From Saliniradius amylolyticus (GTDB lineage: Bacteria; Pseudomonadota; Gammaproteobacteria; Enterobacterales; Alteromonadaceae): DNA of 64,000 bases. Made by a program: the position numbers and the translations under genes. The stretch spans positions 992,001 through 1,056,000 of the forward strand of contig NZ_CP029347.1 of assembly GCF_003143555.1 (NCBI RefSeq), written 5' to 3'. Below, one piece after another: positions 41,114 to 50,325 of this stretch. The notes below the pieces were generated by a model that saw nothing but the letters and a program-made list of their open reading frames with translations, was not told the origin of the DNA and searched no databases. Position 1 is the stretch's first letter. Every line of letters begins with the position of its first letter.

Positions 41114-42382
41114 TCAAGCGGCCTGTTTTTTAAAGAGTTCACGGAAGACCGGATAGATGTCTTCCACACTGCGAATGTGCTTCATGGCAAAGTGAGGGTT
41201 GACCTCTTTAAGGCTGTTGTAGGTGCGCCAAAGGCTCTGATGCTGGCGCTGGGTGATCTCAATATAGGCGTAGTAGCGCACCAGCGGCAGGATGTCGTTT
41301 TGCAGCAGTTCAGAGCATTTGGGGGAATCATCCGCCCAGTTATCGCCGTCTGAAGCTTGCGCGGCATAGATATTCCACTCGTTGGACGGATAACGCTTAA
41401 GCACGATCTCTTTCATCAGCTTCAGGGCGCTGGAGACAATAGTGCCCCCGGTTTCCTGAGAGTAGAAAAACTCCTGTTCATCCACCTCCTTGGCTTGGGT
41501 ATGGTGGCGAATATAGACCACTTCGACGTTCTCATAGGTACGGGTTAAAAACAGGTACAGCAGAATGTAAAAGCGCTTGGCCATATCTTTGGTGGCCTGA
41601 TCCATAGACCCTGAAACGTCCATCAGGCAAAACATCACAGCCTTGCTGGTCGGGTGGGGGCGTTTCTCGTAGTGTTTAAAGCGCAGGTCGATGTCATCCA
41701 AAAACGGGATGGCATCGACACGCTTACGTAGCTCCGCGATTTGGGCTTCTATTTCCTGAATACGCAGGGTGTGGTCATGGGTATCGTTCAGTAACTGCTC
41801 CAGCTCCTGTTCCAGCTCTTTGATTTTGGCTTTCTTACCGGCGGTCAGGGCAATCCGACGGGCCATAGAGCCTTTCAGCGAGCGCACGATATCTAAGTTG
41901 GTGGGCACGCCATCAGACTTGAACCCGGCTCGATGGGTCTTGTATTGCACCAGTTTGTCGAGTTGAGTTTCCTTTAGGTTGGGCAGTTCCAGGTCTTCAA
42001 ACAGCAAATCCAGATATTCGTCCCTGGAGATTTGAAACACAAAGTCGTCTTCGCCCTCGCCAGAATCGCTGGCGTCACCATCGCCGCTGCCTTCCCCCTT
42101 GCCCCCTAAAGGACGTTTGATTCTATCCCCCTCGGAAAACTGGTCATTGCCGGGGTGCACCATATCGCGCACACCGCCTTTGCCTTTGTGGAATATGGGC
42201 TCGCTGATATCCCGGGTGGGAATATTCACGCTCTCGCCACTGTCCACGTCGGTGACGCTGCGTTTGCTGATGGCGTCGGACACGGCTTTTTTGATCTGCT
42301 TCTTATAACGGCGAATAAAGCGCTGCCGGTTAACGGTGCTCTTGCCCTTACTGTTTTCTCGCCGATCAATAAAGTGTGTCAT
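41114..42382 (-). CDS. yeaH: YeaH (DUF444, von Willebrand A-like)
   Basis: A 422-residue DUF444 protein. The N-terminal basic segment is [17 protein letters not shown] low-complexity Gly/Asp/Glu-rich linker is at about 95-115. The C-terminal von Willebrand A-like domain has a MIDAS-type MDVSGSMDQ motif near residue 240. It is always found with PrkA and is thought to work with it. ATG 42382 has a perfect AGGAGG ribosome-binding site. It lies between prkA and spoVR. Confidence 0.94.
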   Translation of the reverse strand: MTHFIDRRENSKGKSTVNRQRFIRRYKKQIKKAVSDAISKRSVTDVDSGESVNIPTRDISEPIFHKGKGGVRDMVHPGNDQFSEGDRIKRPLGGKGEGSGDGDASDSGEGEDDFVFQISRDEYLDLLFEDLELPNLKETQLDKLVQYKTHRAGFKSDGVPTNLDIVRSLKGSMARRIALTAGKKAKIKELEQELEQLLNDTHDHTLRIQEIEAQIAELRKRVDAIPFLDDIDLRFKHYEKRPHPTSKAVMFCLMDVSGSMDQATKDMAKRFYILLYLFLTRTYENVEVVYIRHHTQAKEVDEQEFFYSQETGGTIVSSALKLMKEIVLKRYPSNEWNIYAAQASDGDNWADDSPKCSELLQNDILPLVRYYAYIEITQRQHQSLWRTYNSLKEVNPHFAMKHIRSVEDIYPVFRELFKKQAA

Positions 42383-42397
42383 AGTACCTCCTGCCAA

Positions 42398-44320
42398 CTA
42401 CGAGGATTTACGTACCCTTAGGTACCATTCACATAACAGCCGTACCTGTTTTTGGGTATAGCCTTTTTCGGTCATACGTTTGACAAAGTCGTCGTGCTTT
42501 TTCTGGTCCTCGGCACTGCTTTTGGCGTTAAACGAGATGACCGGCAACAGATCCTCGGTGTTGGAGAACATCTTTTTCTCGATGACGGTGCGCAGTTTCT
42601 CGTAGCTGGTCCAGTTGGGATTTTTACCCTTGTTATTGGCCCGTGCCCGCAATACAAAATTGACGATCTCGTTTCGAAAGTCCTTGGGATTGCTGATGCC
42701 TGCTGGCTTTTCGATTTTCTCCAGCTCGGCATTCAGGGCCTCGCGGTCGAACAACTGGCCGGTTTCCGGATCGCGGTATTCCTGATCCTGGATCCAGAAG
42801 TCGGCATAGGTGACGTAACGATCAAACAGGTTTTGGCCATATTCTGAGTAGGATTCCAGATAGGCGGTTTGAATTTCCTTGCCGATAAACTCAACATACT
42901 TGGGAATCAAATAGCCTTTTAGAAACTCTTTATAGCGCTCTGTTTGCTCGGGGGGAAACTGCTCCCGCTCCACTTGACGTTCCAGCACATAAAACAGATG
43001 CACAGGGTTGGCGGCCACCTCTGTGGGGTCAAAGTTGAACACGCGCGATAGGATCTTAAAGGCAAAGCGGGTGGACAAGCCGTTCATGCCCTCATCCACG
43101 CCCGCATAATCCCGGTATTCCTGATAAGACTTGGCCTTGGGATCGGTGTCTTTCAGGCTTTCGCCGTTATACACCCGCATCTTAGAGTAGATACTGGAGT
43201 TCTCCGGCTCTTTTAAGCGTGAAAGCACCGAGAACTGGGCCATGATATCCAGCGTTCCCGGCGCGCAGGGGGCCTCATTGAGTTCGCTGTTCTCCAGTAA
43301 CTTGTCATAGATCTTCCTCTCCTGAGATACCCGCAAGCAGTAGGGGACTTTCACAATGTAGACCCGGTCTAAGAAGGCTTCGTTGTTTTTGTTATTGCGA
43401 AAACTTTGCCATTCGGACTCGTTGGAGTGAGCCAGTATTACACCGTCGAAGGGCAGGGCTGAAAAGCCCTCGGTGGGGTTATAATTCCCCTCCTGAGTGG
43501 CGGTGAGTAGGGGATGCAACACTTTGATGGGCGCCTTGAACATTTCCACAAACTCCATCAGCCCCTGATTTGCCTTACACAGAGCGCCGGAATAGCTGTA
43601 GGCGTCAGGGTCGTTCTGGGCATAGTCTTCCAACTTGCGAATATCCACCTTACCCACTAACGCAGAAATGTCCTGATTGTTGTCATCCCCCGGCTCGGTC
43701 TTGGCCACAGCAATTTGATCCAGCACCGATGGATACATTTTAACCACGCTGAACTGACTGATATCACCGTTAAATTCATGCAGTCGTTTGCGCGCCCAGG
43801 GTGACATAATGGTCTTCAGGTAGCGCCGGGGAATACCGTATTCTTTTTCCAGCAGTTCACCATCTTCGTTAACATCAAACAGACACAGTGGGTGATCGTT
43901 CACCGGTGAACCTTTAAGGCAGTAAACGGGCACCTGTTGCATCAACTCTTTAAGCTTCTCGGCCAGAGAGGATTTCCCTCCCCCTACCGGACCCAATAAG
44001 TACAGTATCTGTTTTTTCTCTTCCAGGCCTTGAGCGGCGTGCCTGAGATAAGACACGATCTGTTCGATGGAATCTTCCATACCGTAAAATTCATTGAAAG
44101 CCGGATAACGGGGTAATACGCGGTTAGAAAACAGCCGGCTGAGAACCGGGTCCGTCGAGGTGTCTACCATTTCCGGTTCGCCAATGGCCTGTAACAGGCG
44201 TTCTGCTGCATTGGCGTAAGCGGTTTTGTCTTCCTTACACAGCTCCAGGAATTCGGACACGCTGTACTCTTCTTCCTTATGAGCTTCGTAGCGTTGTTGA
44301 TAATGCTCAAAAATACCCAT
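42398..44320 (-). CDS. yeaG: PrkA family serine protein kinase / AAA+ protein (YeaG)
   Basis: A 640-residue PrkA-family protein: an AAA+ domain (Walker A GPVGGGKSS near residue 115) plus the C-terminal PrkA kinase-like region. E. coli YeaG (644) is induced in stationary phase and nitrogen starvation with YeaH. ATG 44320 has GGAGG seven bases upstream; the slightly longer frame to 44335 is less likely. It is the first gene of the three-gene operon, divergent from the M3 peptidase gene. Confidence 0.95.
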   Translation of the reverse strand: MGIFEHYQQRYEAHKEEEYSVSEFLELCKEDKTAYANAAERLLQAIGEPEMVDTSTDPVLSRLFSNRVLPRYPAFNEFYGMEDSIEQIVSYLRHAAQGLEEKKQILYLLGPVGGGKSSLAEKLKELMQQVPVYCLKGSPVNDHPLCLFDVNEDGELLEKEYGIPRRYLKTIMSPWARKRLHEFNGDISQFSVVKMYPSVLDQIAVAKTEPGDDNNQDISALVGKVDIRKLEDYAQNDPDAYSYSGALCKANQGLMEFVEMFKAPIKVLHPLLTATQEGNYNPTEGFSALPFDGVILAHSNESEWQSFRNNKNNEAFLDRVYIVKVPYCLRVSQERKIYDKLLENSELNEAPCAPGTLDIMAQFSVLSRLKEPENSSIYSKMRVYNGESLKDTDPKAKSYQEYRDYAGVDEGMNGLSTRFAFKILSRVFNFDPTEVAANPVHLFYVLERQVEREQFPPEQTERYKEFLKGYLIPKYVEFIGKEIQTAYLESYSEYGQNLFDRYVTYADFWIQDQEYRDPETGQLFDREALNAELEKIEKPAGISNPKDFRNEIVNFVLRARANNKGKNPNWTSYEKLRTVIEKKMFSNTEDLLPVISFNAKSSAEDQKKHDDFVKRMTEKGYTQKQVRLLCEWYLRVRKSS

Positions 44321-44671
44321 TGTCACCTCCGGCACAGGATCTGGAATTGAAAGAACGAAGAACGCGTTCGGGCGTTAACCTATCCTTGCTATAAGGTTAG
44401 ACCCTTATTTGAATTTTTGTGTTGCAACAATCTGACAACTTATTGATTTTCCTCAACGGATTATTTGGTCAGTCACCACTTACTACGTCGGCTCCCGGCA
44501 AATGGATTGTCTGATACTCATTCTCGTAGCCGATGTCACTGGACGCACGTTAGCGACCTGTTAACGATTGGTTACATCGTGACGGGTGCCAAAATTTGTT
44601 GTTTACGTTAACGTCAATATCTGAACTCATTACTATGTCTTAGTCGATCGACAACAACAGAGAGTCAAACA
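44321..44671. other. Divergent regulatory region, yeaG / M3 peptidase
   Basis: 351 bases without a gene. Visible are a ten-base palindrome TGTTGCAACA (44420-44429) on the yeaG side. A 16-base near-palindrome TTTACGTTAACGTCAA (44602-44617) lies 55-70 bases before the peptidase start. I could not pick a convincing -10/-35 pair for either gene. Confidence 0.5.
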
Positions 44672-46840
44672 GTGTTAAAACAAAGATTACTTACATTAGC
44701 CGTGGCAACGGCTTTAACCGGTGCGCTGGCGGGTTGTGGCCAGGCGACGTCCCCTAGTGAAACCAGTAATACAGAATCGGTAGCCACTAAAGACTATAAC
44801 AATGCGCTTTTAGCTGAGTGGCAAGGCCCGTATGGTGGGGTGCCGGCCTTCGATAAGATGGAGTTATCCCTGTTAAAACCTGCCCTGGAAAAAGGCATGG
44901 ACGAGCACCTGGCGGAGCTGGAGGTTATCGCGAACCAGTCCGCAGAGCCCACCTTTGAAAACACCATCGTTCCTTACGAGAAGGCTGGCGAGGCCATCGG
45001 TCGGGTGTTTACCTATTATGTGATCTGGAGTGCTAATTTATCCTCGCCGGAGTTTCGTGAGATTCAACGGGAGATGGCGCCCAAGCTCGCCGAATACCAG
45101 TCCAGGATTCGCCAAAATGAGGCCTTGTTTAAACGTATCGAAGCGGTTTTTAACAGTGACCGGTTTAAACAACTTCAACCCGATCAGCAGCGTCTGGTTA
45201 CCCTGATTTACGATGGTTTCGCTCGCAATGGAGCAACGCTGGAAGGCGATGCCAAGACTCGCTATGCGGAGATCAATAAGCAGTTGTCTGAGCTGCACAC
45301 TCAGTTTGCTAACAATGTGTTGGCGGATGAGGAAAGCTACGTGCTGTATCTGAGTGAAGACCAGCTAAGCGGGTTACCCGAGTCGGTGGTCAACGCTGCG
45401 GCCCAGGCTGCCGCTGAGCGTGATAACGAGGGCAAATACGCCATTACCAATACGCGGTCATCCATGGACCCGTTCCTGACCTATTCCGATGAGCGTGAAC
45501 TGCGTAAAAAGGTCTGGAATGATTATTACAGCCGCGGCGATAACGCTGATGAGAATGACAACAACGCTATCATTGCTGAGATTCTAAAGCTGCGTGACGA
45601 GCGGGTCGAACTGCTGGGCTATGAGAATTATGCCCAGTGGCGCCTGGAAAACCGTATGGCCAAGAACCCAGAAAACGCGATGGATCTGATGATGGCGGTG
45701 TGGCCAGCGGCTCTGGCGCGTGTTGAGCAAGAAGTGGCCGATATGCAGGCCATTGCCGATGCTGAGGGTAAAGACATTACCATTCAGCCCTGGGATTACC
45801 GCTACTATGCCGAGAAAGTGCGTAAGGCGCGTTATGATCTGGACTCTGATGAGGTCAAGCAATACCTGCAGCTTGATAAGTTGCGTGAGGCGATGTTCTA
45901 CGTGGCCGGCCGGTTGTTTAACTTTGACTTTACCCCGGTGGAAAAAGGTAAAGTGCCGGTGTTCCATGATGATGTAAAGGTGTGGGAAGTCACCGATAAA
46001 GACAGCGGTGAGCATATTGGTCTGTGGTACTTAGACCCCTTTGCCCGTCAGGGTAAACGTTCTGGGGCCTGGGCTTACAGTTACCGCAGCCATACCACCT
46101 TTGATGGTAAAGAAACGGTGCTGTCTTCTAACAATTCAAATTTTGTTAAAGGTAAGCCGGGCGAACCGGTACTGATCAGCTGGGACGATGCCGAGACTTA
46201 CTTCCACGAATTCGGCCACGCCCTGCACGCGTTAGCCTCTAATGTGGCTTACCCCACCCTGAACGGTGGCGTTCGCGACTACACCGAGTTCCAGTCACAG
46301 CTGCTTGAGCGCTGGCTGCTGACCGACGAAGTGATCGATAATTATCTGGTGCACCACAAGACCGGTGAGCCGATCCCGGATGAGCTAGTCGCCAAGATTA
46401 AAAAGGCGGCGACCTTCAATGAAGGCTTTAAAACCACCGAATACCTGGCTTCGGCGCTGGTGGACATGAAGCTACACACCACGGATCCTGAAGGGATTGA
46501 CCCTGACAAGTTCGAGCGCGAAACGCTGGCCGAACTGGGCATGCCGGATGAGATCGTGATGCGTCATCGCACTCCCCACTTTGGTCACATCTTCTCGGGA
46601 GAGGGCTATTCGGCGGGCTATTATGGCTATATGTGGGCGGAGGTACTGACGTCTGATGCGGCGGAGGCTTTCGCCGAGGCTCCGGGTGGCTTCTATGACG
46701 AAGACGTATCTGGCCGCTTGGTGAAGTATCTGTTCTCGGTACGTAACGCCATGGACCCGGCTGAAGCCTATCGGGCCTTCCGTGGTCGTGATGCACGGGT
46801 AGAAGCGCTGATGCGCGACCGGGGCTTTCCGGTAGAGTAA
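44672..46840 (+). CDS. M3 family oligopeptidase lipoprotein (Dcp-like)
   Basis: A 722-residue zinc metallopeptidase of family M3 (peptidyl-dipeptidase Dcp/oligopeptidase A group). The zinc motif HEFGH is at residues 512-516, with a following glutamate in YTEFQSQLLERW. Unlike cytosolic E. coli Dcp it has a lipoprotein signal (lipobox LAGC, Cys22), so it is probably anchored in the envelope and digests imported peptides. It starts with GTG and AGAGAG upstream. A strong terminator follows. Confidence 0.93.
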   Translation: MLKQRLLTLAVATALTGALAGCGQATSPSETSNTESVATKDYNNALLAEWQGPYGGVPAFDKMELSLLKPALEKGMDEHLAELEVIANQSAEPTFENTIVPYEKAGEAIGRVFTYYVIWSANLSSPEFREIQREMAPKLAEYQSRIRQNEALFKRIEAVFNSDRFKQLQPDQQRLVTLIYDGFARNGATLEGDAKTRYAEINKQLSELHTQFANNVLADEESYVLYLSEDQLSGLPESVVNAAAQAAAERDNEGKYAITNTRSSMDPFLTYSDERELRKKVWNDYYSRGDNADENDNNAIIAEILKLRDERVELLGYENYAQWRLENRMAKNPENAMDLMMAVWPAALARVEQEVADMQAIADAEGKDITIQPWDYRYYAEKVRKARYDLDSDEVKQYLQLDKLREAMFYVAGRLFNFDFTPVEKGKVPVFHDDVKVWEVTDKDSGEHIGLWYLDPFARQGKRSGAWAYSYRSHTTFDGKETVLSSNNSNFVKGKPGEPVLISWDDAETYFHEFGHALHALASNVAYPTLNGGVRDYTEFQSQLLERWLLTDEVIDNYLVHHKTGEPIPDELVAKIKKAATFNEGFKTTEYLASALVDMKLHTTDPEGIDPDKFERETLAELGMPDEIVMRHRTPHFGHIFSGEGYSAGYYGYMWAEVLTSDAAEAFAEAPGGFYDEDVSGRLVKYLFSVRNAMDPAEAYRAFRGRDARVEALMRDRGFPVE

Positions 46841-46859
46841 TTTAGATTATTCTGTTGAT

Positions 46860-46889
46860 AAAAAGGCCAGCAAAACGCTGGCCTTTTTT
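46860..46889 (+). terminator. Strong Rho-independent terminator
   Basis: Stem AAAAAGGCCAGC / GCTGGCCTTTTT with loop AAAA-C and a run of six T, 20 bases after the peptidase stop. The A/T flanks make it work on both strands in principle. The rest of the gap to 47142 shows no other feature. Confidence 0.92.
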
Positions 46890-47142
46890 ATGTTGAGTTT
46901 TTAACAGCGCTGATATTAGGTCCGACATTTGATATGCAGTCTTGTCACTACATAGGCTTCCTTTTGCATGACCACAATGAACTGAGTTAAAGCTTTGAGC
47001 TCTCATACCAGGTCAGGTCGTCATCAACCTGAATGTTTATGGGAAGTACTTATGACAAGGAGAGGCACAAGAAAGCGCTTGCCAATTATGCCTTTCCATC
47101 CTGTGGTGTTAGGCTTTAGTCAGTCTGACAAATAGGATTGTG

Positions 47143-48195
47143 ATGATGATGAGACGCTGTCTGCCCTTGATGGGACTGGTGCTGGCAGGGTGGGCCCTGG
47201 CCGGCTCGCAACTCCCCGATTTACCTGAACCTGTGACCAATAATGGTGTTGCCCATTTAGAGGCCGATGGTGAGCACTTTCTGGCTTCTTTTATGGGTTT
47301 GGCGGAGGCAAAGGATTGGCAGGCAGCGCATAACAAGGCCTGGGTGCTTAAAATCGGCGAGAAAAGCTGGCAACCGGTCGAACCGGTGCCTGCGTCGATG
47401 AGTCCCGAAGGGCGCCTGGCGACGACGGTAGCGGGCATTGGCGATACCGCTTATATCTTCGGGGGGTATACCGTTGAACAGGATCACAGTGAGACCTCCA
47501 GTCCGGATGTTTACGCCTTCAAGGTGCCGGAAATGGAGTATCAAAAGCTGCCCGATATGCCCGTGCCGGTGGATGATAGTGTGGCTCTGGTGCACCAAAA
47601 CCGCTATATCTACCTGGTGAGCGGCTGGCATAACCACGGCAATGTCAATTTGGTGCAGGTGTTCGACACCCAAACCCGTCAGTGGCAGCAAGCCAGTCCT
47701 TTCCCGGGCAAACCGGTGTTTGGCCATGCCGGCGCCATTATCGAGAACCAAATGATTCTCTGTGATGGTGTGGCGGTGGTGCCACAGCTGATGACAAAGC
47801 GCACCTTCGCTGCCGAGCCAGCTTGTTTCAAAGGAATTATCAATGCCGCCGATCCTACCCGTATTGACTGGCAGAAAATTGAGCACCCCACAGGAGAGGC
47901 TCGCTACCGCATGGCAGCGGCGAGTGTCAAAGGCAAAGCGGTGTTTATTGGTGGCAGTAGTAATCCCTATAATTACAATGGCATTGGTTATAACGGCGAG
48001 CCGTCCGAGCCATCGTCGGACGTCTGGGTTTATCATCCCAAAGAAAACCGCTGGCAGTTGGGGCAAAGCAGCCAGGCCACCATGGATCATCGCGGGTTAT
48101 TGGTAATGGGGCATAAGCTGTTGGTGATCGGTGGCATGACGCGGCAACAGCAGGTGCTGGATAAAATAACCACCTATCCGGTGATTGGCGATTGA
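47143..48195 (+). CDS. Exported kelch-repeat beta-propeller protein
   Basis: A 350-residue protein with a signal peptide (RRCLPLMGLVLAGWALAGS). Kelch-type repeats follow: IGDTAYIFGGYTVEQ, HQNRYIYLVSGWHNHGN, VKGKAVFIGGSSNPYNY and GHKLLVIGGMTRQQ, each ending in a blade-like tryptophan segment (KSWQPV, RQWQQA, NRWQLG). It resembles sialic-acid mutarotase NanM and related propellers, but the substrate is unknown. Four start codons stand in a row (GTG ATG ATG ATG from 47140); ATG 47143 is best spaced from AGGA. Confidence 0.85.
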   Translation: MMMRRCLPLMGLVLAGWALAGSQLPDLPEPVTNNGVAHLEADGEHFLASFMGLAEAKDWQAAHNKAWVLKIGEKSWQPVEPVPASMSPEGRLATTVAGIGDTAYIFGGYTVEQDHSETSSPDVYAFKVPEMEYQKLPDMPVPVDDSVALVHQNRYIYLVSGWHNHGNVNLVQVFDTQTRQWQQASPFPGKPVFGHAGAIIENQMILCDGVAVVPQLMTKRTFAAEPACFKGIINAADPTRIDWQKIEHPTGEARYRMAAASVKGKAVFIGGSSNPYNYNGIGYNGEPSEPSSDVWVYHPKENRWQLGQSSQATMDHRGLLVMGHKLLVIGGMTRQQQVLDKITTYPVIGD

Positions 48196-48279
48196 TCGAA
48201 GCGGGTAAAAGAAGCGTACAAGGCCCTATCTCAGACCACCAACAGTGGTTCTTGTCATTGTGGGCCATGGAGTACGCTT

Positions 48280-48960
48280 ATGATTATCCTGCATCATTTA
48301 AACAACAGTCGCTCGCAGCGCATACTTTGGTTACTGGAACATCTCAAACTGGATTACAAAATCCAGTATCACCAGCGCGATCCCAAAACCCAGTTGGCTC
48401 CTCAGAGCCTCAAAGATGTCCACCCCTTAGGTAAGGCGCCGGTGCTGGAGGATGGCGAGCTCAGGCTGGCCGAGTCCGGAGCCATTATCGACTATCTGGC
48501 ACGTCGCTACGGAGGGGGAGAGCTGACCGGTGCCAGCCAGCAGTTTGAGCAAACCCAGTATCAATATTGGCTGCAGTACCCTGAGGCCAGCTTGATGCCG
48601 CCCTTGTTACTGAGGCTGGTGATGGAGAAGATCAAAACCGGTCCTATGCCGTTTTTTGCCAAGCCCATTGCCCGGTCGATCGCCAACAAGGTGCTAAAAA
48701 ACTTTGTCCTGCCCAACATTCAATCCCATCTGGATTTTGTGGAGCAGAGCTTAGAGGGAAAACAATGGATTCTGGGGGAGGCCATAAGTGGCGCTGATTT
48801 TCAGTTGAGTTTCCCTCTGGAGGCCTGTGTGGCTAAAGGCACCGTTGATGAGAGCCGTCCCAACATTCTGGCGTACGTACAGCGCATTCACGCTCAAAGC
48901 GCCTACCGCAAGGCTTTGGAAAAAGGCGGTGATTATGAGTATGGGCCCCAGGCAAGCTAG
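48280..48960 (+). CDS. Glutathione S-transferase family protein
   Basis: A 226-residue GST. The N-terminal thioredoxin-like domain has LNNSRSQRILWLLEHLKLDY (a Ser/Arg active-site region) and the glutathione-binding GKAPVLEDGELRLAESGAI. The C-terminal helical domain has the GADFQLSFPLEA capping motif. It likely conjugates or reduces with glutathione; the substrate is unknown. It follows the kelch gene by 84 bases and converges on the amidohydrolase. Confidence 0.92.
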   Translation: MIILHHLNNSRSQRILWLLEHLKLDYKIQYHQRDPKTQLAPQSLKDVHPLGKAPVLEDGELRLAESGAIIDYLARRYGGGELTGASQQFEQTQYQYWLQYPEASLMPPLLLRLVMEKIKTGPMPFFAKPIARSIANKVLKNFVLPNIQSHLDFVEQSLEGKQWILGEAISGADFQLSFPLEACVAKGTVDESRPNILAYVQRIHAQSAYRKALEKGGDYEYGPQAS

Positions 48961-48972
48961 GGCCCGGTAAGG

Positions 48973-50253
48973 TTACTCGGCGGGCTGTTTGACGATATGT
49001 CCGTCTTTAATTACTACCGGAATGGACTCCAGTAGTTGAATCTTCTCCAGAGGGTTGCCTTTTACGGCAACGATATCGGCCCACTTTCCAGCGTCAATAC
49101 TTCCCAGGTGCTGATTTTGATTCAGTAATGTGGCGGCGTTTATTGTTGCCGCCTGAATGGCTTGTAGTGGACTCATACCAAACTTCACCATTCGGGAGAA
49201 TTGCTGGCCATTCATGCCATGGGGGTAAACACCTGCGTCGGAACCAAATACCATTTTGACGCCTGCTTCTACTGCTCGGCGGAAGCTTTCTCGCTGAGTT
49301 TTACCTACTTTACGCTCTTTGTTCAGGCTCTCTTCCAGTATGCCCGCTTCTTTACCGGCCGATAAGATGTATTCGGTGGTAAAGATATCCATGGAAAAGT
49401 AAGTACCGTGCTTTAATGCAAGCTCAATGGCTTCATCATCCAGCAGGCTGGCGTGCTCAATGCTGTCGATACCAGCGCGTATGGCGTCTTTAATACCGGA
49501 CGTGCCGTGGGCATGAGCGGCAGTGACTACACCCCTTAGTTTGGCCTCGTCGGCAATCGCCTTCATCTCTTCCAGGCTGTACTGTTGCGCACCGACCTTG
49601 GTGCCTTTTGATAGGACCCCGCCAGTGGCACAGATTTTTATCACATCGGCACCGTATTTTATGTTCATGCGCACTTTCTCGCGCGCCGCCCAGGGACCGT
49701 CAGCCACGGCGGGGGACTTGTCCTTATAGGAGTAGGGCAGCAGGTTATTGTCACAGTGTCCGCCGGTAACGCCAAGGGGGATGCCAGCGGCGAAGATGCG
49801 TGGGCCGCTGATTTCACCATCGCGAATCGCATCGCGCAGGGCAACATCGCTGTAACCGGGAGCGCCCACGTTGCGGACACTGGTAAACCCGGCCTGAAGT
49901 GTTGTCCTGGCATTCATGGCCCCGGTCAGTGCCTTACGGGGGAGCGAATCAGCCAGGCGCTTATAGCCATGCTTGTTCGCGTCGCTGGTCAGGTGCACGT
50001 GCATATCCATCAGGCCGGGCAGTAAGGTGTAATCGGATAAATCCAATACCTGGTCAGCGGCAGGGAGAGTGGCGTTGTCGGTATCAATTATCGACTGAAT
50101 ACGCCCATCTTCAATGAGCAGTGTTTTGTTATTAAGTAAATCGCCGGTGGTGACATCAAGCACGGTACCGGCCTTAATCATCAGATCCGTTGCCTGGGCG
50201 GAGCTGGCAACCATCATGGCAAGGCCAAAGCTGGCCAAAGTGGTGAGTTTCAT
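48973..50253 (-). CDS. Exported amidohydrolase (imidazolonepropionase-like/Xaa-Pro dipeptidase type)
   Basis: A 426-residue metal-dependent hydrolase with a signal peptide (MKLTTLASFGLAMMVASSAQA). Metal ligands are in DMHVHLTSD (HxH), a likely bridging Lys in DVIKICATGGV, His in TAAHAHG and IEHASLL, and the catalytic Asp in FGSDAGVYPHG. Family members act on dipeptides, pesticides or related amides in the periplasm; the substrate here is not known. Confidence 0.92.
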   Translation of the reverse strand: MKLTTLASFGLAMMVASSAQATDLMIKAGTVLDVTTGDLLNNKTLLIEDGRIQSIIDTDNATLPAADQVLDLSDYTLLPGLMDMHVHLTSDANKHGYKRLADSLPRKALTGAMNARTTLQAGFTSVRNVGAPGYSDVALRDAIRDGEISGPRIFAAGIPLGVTGGHCDNNLLPYSYKDKSPAVADGPWAAREKVRMNIKYGADVIKICATGGVLSKGTKVGAQQYSLEEMKAIADEAKLRGVVTAAHAHGTSGIKDAIRAGIDSIEHASLLDDEAIELALKHGTYFSMDIFTTEYILSAGKEAGILEESLNKERKVGKTQRESFRRAVEAGVKMVFGSDAGVYPHGMNGQQFSRMVKFGMSPLQAIQAATINAATLLNQNQHLGSIDAGKWADIVAVKGNPLEKIQLLESIPVVIKDGHIVKQPAE

Positions 50254-50325
50254 GTTTGTAGGTGTTCCTGTGGTGTGTCAGACCCTCGAGCTTACCGGTT
50301 TGTGGTGCAAACTCAACTGCTTAAG

